Below are positions 1 to 5,268 of a stretch of DNA of 5,953 nucleotides, piece by piece. A model generated the notes under the pieces. It ran no database searches, was not told the DNA's origin, and was given only the letters and a program-made list of their open reading frames with translations. Where the stretch lies: assembly GCA_038327385.1 (NCBI GenBank), contig JBBQKY010000160.1, forward strand, positions 1 to 5,953, read 5' to 3'. The number at the start of each line of letters is the position of its first letter. Within the stretch, counting starts at the first letter, position 1. The translations under genes and the position numbers were made by a program. Source of the DNA: JAWWPG01 sp038327385. GTDB taxonomy: Bacteria; Actinomycetota; Actinomycetes; Propionibacteriales; Nocardioidaceae.

Positions 1-1933
1 CGTCGTCGACGGCCGAGCGAGCCAGTACGCGGAGCGCGACCGTACGACGCGCCGGGTCGTCGGCCAGCGCCAGACAGGTGTCGGCTACCTGGGCGAGGAG
101 CTCGTCCCGGCGGGCATCGGGCGACCATTGGTCGGCGGCCTCGACGGCCAGCCGCAGATACGGCTCGACCATGCTCTCGACCTGTTCCCCGGGCAGCACG
201 GCGGTCACGCACCCGACGAAGTCGGCAGTCGAGAGCTCCCCGTTGACGAGCATGTCCCAGGCTGTGGTCACCGCCACCGCTCGGCTGACTGCCGTTGGCA
301 GCTTCGGCGCCGCTGTCAGCAGTCCGGCGGCGGTGCCCGCCGACGGCCGGACCGAGGCGAAGGCCAGGTCGTCGTCGTTGACGAGGAGCAGGTCGGCGTC
401 CTCGACGTCGGGCAACGGGGTCGACCCGCCGGACGTCTCCAGCGAGATGACGCGGCGCCGGATCAGTGAGTCGCCGTGTGCGGCGTACGCGCCGACGTCC
501 AACCGGTGCGGGCGCGGTGCACCACCGTCCGGACCGCTCGCCCGTAGCACCGTTGCGCCTTGGTCGTCAGTCTCGAGGGTCAAGCGGTCAGTTCCGGCCG
601 TGTCGAGCCAGCCCGTCGTCCACTCGCCCAGATCGCGGCCGCTGGCCTTTCCGAGCTCTGACATCAGGTCGTCGAGGCGCGTGTTGCCCCAGGCGTACGT
701 CGCGAAGTACGAGCGCAGCCCGGCCACGCAAGCGTCCTCACCGATGTAGGCGAACAGCTGCTTGAGCACGCTCGCGCCCTTGGGGTAGGTGATGCCGTCG
801 AAGCTCGCGGCCGCAGCCGCCACGTCCTTGGCCGGCTGGCGGATCGGATGCGTCGTCGGCGCCATGTCCGCGGCGTACCCGTCGAGCTTCTCGCCGACGA
901 GGAAGCTGGACCAGGCGTCGGTGAACCGCGTCGCGGAGACCGCCGCCCAGTGGCAGGCCCACTCGGCGAAGGCCTCGTTCAGCCACAGGTCGTCCCACCA
1001 CCGCATCGTCACCATGTCACCGAACCACATGTGTGCCATCTCGTGCAGCAGCACGAGAGCACGTAGCTCACGCTCGGCGTACGACGGCTCGCTGCGGACG
1101 ATGAAGGCGTCCGACCAGCACACGCAGCCGAAGTTCTCCATCGCCCCGCCCATGTCCGGCAGGAACACCTGGTCGTACGTGCGCTGCGGGAACGGCAGAC
1201 CGAAGCGCTCCCCGAAGAACGTCAGCCCCTGCGCGGTCACCTCGAACAGCTCCGCGGCGTCGCGATCGAGAAACTGGGCAAGTGAGCGTCGGGTCAGCAG
1301 GCCGAGGTCGAAGCCGTCGCGCTCTGCCCGGATCTCGTGGAACGGACCGGCGACCACGACCGGGACGTACGTCGAGAGGGGAGGTGTCGCGGGAAACTCC
1401 CAGCGCCGGGACTCTCCGCGCTCGCCGATGGTCGGATCCCCGCTGTTGCTGACCACGCGCCATCGAGCCGGCGCGGTGACGGTGAACCGGTGCGGCGCCT
1501 TGAGGTCTGGCTGGTCGAAGCACGCCCAGGCCCGGCGGGCGTCGTCGGGCTCGAACGACATCCACACGTAGACCTCACCGTCGGAGTGGTCGACCGACCT
1601 GTGCACGTACTCGCCCTCTGACGTCGCGTGCTGGACCGTTTGGACGACGAGGACGTTGTCGGCCTCGAGCCCACGCAGCTGAATGCGTGCGCCGTCGATC
1701 TGCTCCGCCGCGATCTCGGCTCCGTTGAGCCTTGCTGACACAACGTCGAGGGCAGCGTCGACGAATGTCGAGGCGCCAGGGGTGCTGCAGGTGAAGCCGA
1801 TCGTGGAAACCGCTCGGAACTCCGAGCCGTCGAGCATGTCGGTGATGTCGATGTCGATGTCGTAGCGGTCGACCGTGATGAGCGCTGCCCGTTCTTCCGC
1901 CTCGACCCGGGTGAGACTGGGGAGAGAGTCCAT
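1..1933 (-). CDS. pepN: Aminopeptidase N, M1 family zinc metallopeptidase (3' end beyond the window)
   Basis: Cytosolic zinc aminopeptidase that removes N-terminal residues from peptides in the last steps of protein turnover. 644 codons are visible; full-length actinobacterial PepN is roughly 850 residues, so only part of the ERAP1-like C-terminal domain is missing. The substrate-binding GAMEN motif is at residues 263-267. The zinc site HEMAH is at 297-301 (ligands H297 and H301, catalytic E298), followed after the usual 18 residues by the third ligand E320 in LNEAF. Y383 in ITYPKG matches the transition-state tyrosine of the family. There is no signal peptide. The ATG start gives the familiar opening DSLPSLTRVEAEERAAL and lies 9 bases after the stop of the upstream kinase-like gene; no clear Shine-Dalgarno is seen, so translation may depend on coupling. 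It is probably the last visible gene of a unit beginning with the ZIP transporter. The reading frame is open throughout and no key residue is missing. Confidence 0.96.
   Translation of the reverse strand, partial: MDSLPSLTRVEAEERAALITVDRYDIDIDITDMLDGSEFRAVSTIGFTCSTPGASTFVDAALDVVSARLNGAEIAAEQIDGARIQLRGLEADNVLVVQTVQHATSEGEYVHRSVDHSDGEVYVWMSFEPDDARRAWACFDQPDLKAPHRFTVTAPARWRVVSNSGDPTIGERGESRRWEFPATPPLSTYVPVVVAGPFHEIRAERDGFDLGLLTRRSLAQFLDRDAAELFEVTAQGLTFFGERFGLPFPQRTYDQVFLPDMGGAMENFGCVCWSDAFIVRSEPSYAERELRALVLLHEMAHMWFGDMVTMRWWDDLWLNEAFAEWACHWAAVSATRFTDAWSSFLVGEKLDGYAADMAPTTHPIRQPAKDVAAAAASFDGITYPKGASVLKQLFAYIGEDACVAGLRSYFATYAWGNTRLDDLMSELGKASGRDLGEWTTGWLDTAGTDRLTLETDDQGATVLRASGPDGGAPRPHRLDVGAYAAHGDSLIRRRVISLETSGGSTPLPDVEDADLLLVNDDDLAFASVRPSAGTAAGLLTAAPKLPTAVSRAVAVTTAWDMLVNGELSTADFVGCVTAVLPGEQVESMVEPYLRLAVEAADQWSPDARRDELLAQVADTCLALADDPARRTVALRVLARSAVDD
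1844..1861. repeat. Three tandem copies of GATGTC inside pepN
   Basis: Three perfect head-to-tail copies of the hexamer gatgtc (plus strand) lie near the 5' end of pepN and encode the alternating Asp-Ile run DIDIDI around residue 27. Because the unit is six bases, gain or loss of a copy would keep the reading frame. It is probably just the codons of a beta-strand with alternating residues. Confidence 0.6.
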
Positions 1934-1942
1934 GGTGCGACG

Positions 1943-2485
1943 TTAGAGGTTGCTTGCCGGCGCCGAGAACCCGGTGAGCCACTCCGCGGTCTCGCGGGCA
2001 GAGGTGAGGCGTACGACCCGTGGTGCTGCCGGGTCACTGCACCACCCTCGGATGCGCTCCCGCTTTCGCTTGAACGACCTGAAGTGCCACACCAGGATCG
2101 AGTCGCGGGCGACGATGTCCCGCAGCGTCTCCCGGTTGCCGTTGCACACCGTCCGTTGGTCGACGAGGCGGGCCAGCGTCCGCCGGACCAGGCGCTGCAG
2201 AGAGAACCAGCGCGGATAGTCCAGTGCGACGATGCACTGGCTCCTGGCCAACGGCAGGTCCAGCCAGTCACCGTAGGCAGTGTCGAGGATCCATTCGGGT
2301 CCAGCGCAGATCCTCTCGATGCGCCGCCGTTGCTCGTCGAGCGGGACGGGAACCCATCCCGGCTCCCAGGTCAGCTCGTCGACCGAGTGCCAGGGGATTC
2401 CCGTCGCCTCGGCCAGCGCAGCAGCGAGCGTGGTCTTCCCTGCTCCGGTCACGCCGTAGACCAGGATTCGCCGGGCGTCACCCAA
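1943..2485 (-). CDS. P-loop NTPase, adenylate-kinase / FlaR (topology modulation)-like protein
   Basis: A 180-residue soluble P-loop protein of the adenylate-kinase-like group often annotated as AAA family ATPase or FlaR-like DNA topology modulation protein; its substrate is unknown. The Walker A motif GVTGAGKTT spans residues 11-19. Group hallmarks follow: VDELTWEPGW (35-44), WILDTAYGDW (65-74), and a Walker B-like strand CIVALDYPRW (84-93) with D89. An arginine-rich lid-like segment covers about 97-120. The start is TTG: there is no internal Met, and between the in-frame upstream stop at 2543-2545 and the P-loop it is the only ATG, GTG or TTG codon. No Shine-Dalgarno is visible; the ZIP gene ends 10 bases upstream, so translational coupling is likely. 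pepN follows after 9 bases. The P-loop assignment is firm; a role as a small-molecule or nucleotide kinase is inferred from the fold group only. Confidence 0.85.
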   Translation of the reverse strand: MGDARRILVYGVTGAGKTTLAAALAEATGIPWHSVDELTWEPGWVPVPLDEQRRRIERICAGPEWILDTAYGDWLDLPLARSQCIVALDYPRWFSLQRLVRRTLARLVDQRTVCNGNRETLRDIVARDSILVWHFRSFKRKRERIRGWCSDPAAPRVVRLTSARETAEWLTGFSAPASNL

Positions 2486-2495
2486 GCCGGCGACG

Positions 2496-3383
2496 TCAGG
2501 CGCCTGCTGCCGTGACGATCGCGTCGGTGATGAAGCCCGCCATCAGCCCGAGCACCAGTCCGTAGCCCAGCAGGGTCGGGCGGCGAGCCTTGGCAGCTAC
2601 GCCAAGCAGCTGCGCGACGACGTACAGGATGGAACCGGCGGCGAGGGTGAGGAACAGCACGCTGACCGCCTCGTTCGTGAAGCCGTGCCCGACGATCGTG
2701 CCGACGAGCGTCGGACCACCCGCTATCGCACCGAGAAGCAGCAGGAAGCCCCAGCTGGGTCTGCTGGGGCGACCTTCGGCGTCCACATCGCCGGCGAGGG
2801 GCGCTACGATGCCGAAGCCTTCGGTCGCGTTGTGCAGGCCGAAGCCGATGACGAGCATCAAGGCGAGGCTGAGCTCGTTGCTCGCCGCCGACTGGCCGAT
2901 GGCCAGCCCCTCGGCGAAGTTGTGCAGGCCGATGCCCATGGCGATCAGGAAGGCCAGCCGGCGCTGCGGTGACATGCTGCGCTCGGCGGCCGCCAGCCGG
3001 CCCTCCTCGGTGGCGCTCATCGCGCCGGGACCGCTGGGCCGGATCGCCCCGTGCGCACGAAGGCGTCGGCCCATCCAGGTCTCGTACCCGACGAGCGACA
3101 GCAGGCCGATGCTCAGACCGATAGTGAACAGGGCTCCGTAACCGAATGCCGAGGGGAGGCCGCCGCGGCCATCGTGGAACTGTGCGAGCGCGCTGTCGAT
3201 CGGCTCCCAGGCGGCGGCCAGCACATCCCAGAACAGGAACAGCAGCACCCCGACCGCTGTCGCGTTGAGAAAGATGCGCAGCCCTGGGCGAGGGTTTCGC
3301 AGCCGCCCGACGGGCAGGCCGATCAGGATCGTGACGCCGGCGATGAGGCCCAGCAGCATGGTCGTGATGAGGCTCATGGACAT
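2496..3383 (-). CDS. ZIP family divalent metal transporter
   Basis: Inner-membrane importer of divalent metal ions (zinc, iron or manganese; not decidable from sequence alone). The 295-residue protein has about eight hydrophobic segments, near residues 5-25, 35-57, 80-100, 142-165, 172-195, 211-231, 240-262 and 270-292, as expected for ZIP proteins. The paired metal-site motifs are HNFAEG (154-159) in segment 4 and HNATEG (184-189) in segment 5. They resemble the HNxPEG pair of ZupT, but without the proline. The loop between segments 3 and 4 (about 101-141) contains only one histidine, so there is no His-rich metal sensor loop. The ATG at 3383 is taken as the start; a second ATG two codons later (3375-3377) is equally possible, as neither has a clear Shine-Dalgarno. 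It is the first gene of the leftward unit. A DtxR/IdeR-like box lies 29 bases upstream and favours iron or manganese as substrate (inference). Confidence 0.9.
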   Translation of the reverse strand: MSMSLITTMLLGLIAGVTILIGLPVGRLRNPRPGLRIFLNATAVGVLLFLFWDVLAAAWEPIDSALAQFHDGRGGLPSAFGYGALFTIGLSIGLLSLVGYETWMGRRLRAHGAIRPSGPGAMSATEEGRLAAAERSMSPQRRLAFLIAMGIGLHNFAEGLAIGQSAASNELSLALMLVIGFGLHNATEGFGIVAPLAGDVDAEGRPSRPSWGFLLLLGAIAGGPTLVGTIVGHGFTNEAVSVLFLTLAAGSILYVVAQLLGVAAKARRPTLLGYGLVLGLMAGFITDAIVTAAGA

Positions 3384-3412
3384 CCGTTTCTGGCGGCCGC
3401 GGCACCGGACAA

Positions 3413-3431
3413 GTTGGTAAGGCTACCCTAA
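3413..3431 (-). promoter_or_regulatory. Putative DtxR/IdeR-family metal-responsive operator
   Basis: Read on the minus strand the site is TTAGGGTAGCCTTACCAAC. Against the actinobacterial iron-box consensus TTAGGTTAGCCTTACCTAA it matches 16 of 19 positions, including the central AGCCT core. It is an AT-rich island in a GC-rich region, lies 29 bases before the ZIP start codon, and covers the likely core promoter. DtxR, IdeR and MntR repressors bind such palindromes when loaded with Fe(II) or Mn(II). Repression of the ZIP gene under metal-replete conditions is the inferred function. Confidence 0.75.
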
Positions 3432-3454
3432 GCCATTGGCGTGGACCGGGTCGA
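3425..3454 (-). promoter_or_regulatory. Possible sigma-70-type promoter of the ZIP unit
   Basis: On the minus strand TCGACC (3449-3454) could serve as a -35 element and TAGGGT (3425-3430) as a -10 element, separated by 18 bases. The -10 lies inside the DtxR-like box, so a bound repressor would block RNA polymerase. Both hexamers are weak matches and other placements are possible, for example TAGCCT as the -10. Confidence 0.35.
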
Positions 3455-3495
3455 GCCGGCCTCTGGCGACGATTGTCGAGAGTCCACGCAGCGGC

Positions 3496-3523
3496 ACGGC
3501 ACCATCAACATGGCACCATCAAG
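3496..3523. repeat. 14-bp tandem direct repeat upstream of the DivIVA-domain gene
   Basis: Two adjacent 14-base units, ACGGCACCATCAAC and ATGGCACCATCAAG, are identical at 12 of 14 positions and share the 11-mer GGCACCATCAA (3498-3508 and 3512-3522). The pair ends two bases before the proposed GTG start at 3526. It could be a tandem binding site, a leader element, or a simple local duplication. Confidence 0.6.
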
Positions 3524-3525
3524 AG

Positions 3526-3849
3526 GTGCTGTGGTTCTGGGTCATCGTGCTGGTCGTCATCATCGGGGCGATCGCCATCGTCGCCTCGGGCCGCGGTGGC
3601 TCCATGGCTGAGGTGTACGACGACCGGCCGGACGTGGCGCTGCCCACCGGTCGGCCGCTGACCGCTGAGGACGTCCGGTCGCTTCGGTTCAACACCGCTG
3701 TCCGGGGATACCGCATGGACGAGGTGGACGCGCTCCTGGCGCGCATCGAAGCCGACCTGATCGACCGCGAGGAAGACAGCACGAGCACGAGCGCCCGCAC
3801 GGACTCCGACCCTGGCTTCGAAGCCGAGCGCGACGGCGATACCACGTGA
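3526..3849 (+). CDS. Short membrane-anchored DivIVA-domain protein
   Basis: A 107-residue protein with one N-terminal transmembrane helix (about residues 2-20, LWFWVIVLVVIIGAIAIVA), then SGRGG and a linker. Residues 45-78 carry a DivIVA N-terminal-like motif with the hallmark RGYRMDEVDALL (60-71). In DivIVA/Wag31 proteins this region senses curved membrane and helps organise polar growth and division. Here it is bound to a membrane helix, and the long C-terminal coiled coil of true DivIVA is absent, replaced by a short acidic Ser/Thr-rich tail. The GTG at 3526 is chosen because it puts the helix at the very N-terminus; the frame is open upstream to a TTG at 3436, but that extension is not protein-like. 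No good Shine-Dalgarno is spaced for this start; a leaderless message is possible. It overlaps tag by four bases (GTGA), so the two are probably cotranscribed. Such small proteins occur next to tag in other actinomycetes (recalled); their function is unknown. Confidence 0.85.
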   Translation: MLWFWVIVLVVIIGAIAIVASGRGGSMAEVYDDRPDVALPTGRPLTAEDVRSLRFNTAVRGYRMDEVDALLARIEADLIDREEDSTSTSARTDSDPGFEAERDGDTT

Positions 3850-4424
3850 CGCCGGGCGTCGTGCTCGGCGACGACGGCCTGCGACGTTGTCCCTGGGGGC
3901 TCTCGACGCCGGACTACGTGACCTATCATGACGAGGAGTGGGGTCGTCCGGTTCGTGACGACGATGCCCTGTTCGAGCGGCTCACCCTCGAGGCGTTCCA
4001 GTCGGGGCTCTCCTGGTTGACGATTCTCCGCAAGCGCGAGAACTTCCGCCGCGCCTTCGCCGACTTCGACATCGCCACCGTTGCCCGGTTCGGCGCTTCC
4101 GACCGGGCGCGGCTGCTCGACGACAGCGGTATCGTCCGGAACCGCGCGAAGGTGGATGCTGCGCTGGCCAACGCCAAAGCAGCGCTGGCGCTCCCGGAGC
4201 CCCTGTCGACGCTGATGTGGCGGCATGCGCCAGGCGCGGCGCCGGCGCCGCAGACGACCGCCGACATCCCAGCGCAGACCGCCGGGTCCCAGGCGCTCGC
4301 CCGTGATCTGAAGGCCAACGGGTTCGTGTTCGTCGGTCCTGTCACGGCCTATGCACTCATGCAGGCGGTCGGCATGGTCAACGACCACCTGGCCGACTGT
4401 TCCTTCCGTACCCCTAGAGCTTGA
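3846..4424 (+). CDS. tag: DNA-3-methyladenine glycosylase I
   Basis: Cytosolic base-excision repair enzyme that cuts the N-glycosidic bond of 3-methyladenine in alkylated DNA. At 192 residues it is close to the 187 of E. coli Tag. The four zinc ligands of the HhH-family zinc snap are all present: C15 in RRCPWG, H28 in YHDEEWG, and H181 and C185 in NDHLADC, with the same within-pair spacing as in E. coli (C4/H17 and H175/C179). The base-recognition residues are also kept: Y27, E49 (matching E38 of E. coli, in LEAFQSGLSW) and W57 (matching W46). RKRENFRRAF follows, as in the family. The GTG start overlaps the stop of the DivIVA-domain gene; an in-frame GTG at 3861 is an alternative. Its last 11 bases overlap the convergent L,D-transpeptidase-family gene. 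No sign of damage. Confidence 0.96.
   Translation: MTPGVVLGDDGLRRCPWGLSTPDYVTYHDEEWGRPVRDDDALFERLTLEAFQSGLSWLTILRKRENFRRAFADFDIATVARFGASDRARLLDDSGIVRNRAKVDAALANAKAALALPEPLSTLMWRHAPGAAPAPQTTADIPAQTAGSQALARDLKANGFVFVGPVTAYALMQAVGMVNDHLADCSFRTPRA
4414..4424. other. Tail-to-tail overlap of tag and the L,D-transpeptidase-family gene
   Basis: The tag stop (TGA, 4422-4424, plus strand) and the L,D-transpeptidase-family stop (TAG, 4414-4416, minus strand) place the last 11 bases of both genes on the same DNA. No inverted repeat with a T-run is visible at the junction, so transcripts probably end inside the opposing gene or by Rho. Confidence 0.85.
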
Positions 4425-5268
4425 GGACGTAGTCGTACGGCCCCATCACCACCTGTGGGTGCTTCGCGGGTGCCAGCCATCCCAGCAGCCACCGGACATG
4501 CACCTGATCCATCGCGACGCATCCCGCCGTGCTGCCGGATCCCCTTACATGCAGGAAGATCCCGCCGCCGAGCGCGGTGTCGGCGGGATGGGTCGCCACC
4601 CGCTGGTTCCGCTCGGCGGAGAAGTGCACGCCTCGGGGCAGGTTGAATCCCACGATGATCGCGTACGCGTACTGGACCGGGTAGCTCGCCAGATGCTCGG
4701 CGTAGTCCGCCCGCCAGGACGAGCGGGAGTCCTTGTGCAGCTCGTAGATGTTGTAGGTCGCGGGGTCACGCGGCTCGTAGGGCCACCAGTCGCTGGAGTC
4801 GACGTGCCGGTAACGCAGCGCCGTTCCGGGGTTCGGGAGAACTCCGAAGGCGGCCGGCAAGCCGAAACGGCCAGCGGGGCTGGTGCCGGTGGACTGCACT
4901 CTCCTGGCGGCGATCACCCAGCCGTGGTAGCCGAGGACAACCGGAAGCGGGCCGTGCATTTTCGTCCACCGCCCACCGGCGGGACGTTGCCAGGCTTTCA
5001 GCGTGCCGACGGTGCTGGCCCAGGTAGGCGATGTGATCGTCACCATCTGCCGGACATCGTCAGGGGCGCCGATCCGACCCGGCAGCGTGAGCGAGTCGGG
5101 GCTCGGCGTGCGGGCGGCCGCCAGTCGGCCGCTGGCCGTCGACGCCTCCGCGTTCTGGTCGGAGAAAGTCGTACCGCCGAGGCAGACCGCCACCGCGACG
5201 AAGAGCGCGAGGACGACGGCCGCTGGTCCCCGGTGCCGAGCCGGCGCCAGCTGGTGCACCGCCCTCAT
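4414..5268 (-). CDS. Secreted L,D-transpeptidase family (YkuD domain) protein
   Basis: Predicted exported enzyme of the YkuD fold, which makes or edits 3-3 peptidoglycan cross-links using an active-site cysteine. Of 284 residues, 1-14 are basic, 15-31 hydrophobic (AAVVLALFVAVAV), and AEA at 40-42 offers a signal peptidase I site; C29 is not in a good lipobox. The catalytic signature is HVRGSGSTAGCVAM, with H240 and nucleophile C250. The region TSPAGRFGL (129-137) followed by PNPG and DWW resembles the COG3786-type YkuD proteins rather than mycobacterial Ldt enzymes, which carry Ig-like domains before the catalytic one; none is visible here. The ATG at 5268 is chosen because it shares ATGA with the stop of the upstream crotonase-family gene, has GAGG just before it, and starts right at the signal peptide; the frame stays open further upstream. 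Its 3' end lies inside tag. The actual substrate is not provable from sequence. Confidence 0.88.
   Translation of the reverse strand: MRAVHQLAPARHRGPAAVVLALFVAVAVCLGGTTFSDQNAEASTASGRLAAARTPSPDSLTLPGRIGAPDDVRQMVTITSPTWASTVGTLKAWQRPAGGRWTKMHGPLPVVLGYHGWVIAARRVQSTGTSPAGRFGLPAAFGVLPNPGTALRYRHVDSSDWWPYEPRDPATYNIYELHKDSRSSWRADYAEHLASYPVQYAYAIIVGFNLPRGVHFSAERNQRVATHPADTALGGGIFLHVRGSGSTAGCVAMDQVHVRWLLGWLAPAKHPQVVMGPYDYVLKL

Noticed and set aside
1294..2271. 325-codon open frame on the minus strand
   Set aside because: It is a frame-shifted reading of pepN and the P-loop gene, low in complexity (Ser, Arg, Thr), and it spans the junction of two well-supported genes.
2449..3405. 318-codon open frame on the minus strand over the ZIP gene
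   Set aside because: It is an Arg/Pro-rich shadow; the other frame encodes eight hydrophobic segments and both ZIP metal motifs.
3436..3525. 30-residue N-terminal extension of the DivIVA-domain protein
   Set aside because: Its translation is not protein-like and runs through the intergenic tandem repeat. The GTG at 3526 places the membrane helix at the N-terminus as expected.
3519..4388. 289-codon open frame on the minus strand opposite tag and the DivIVA-domain gene
   Set aside because: It is antisense to tag, which retains all its zinc ligands and catalytic-site residues. The antisense translation has no domain-like features.
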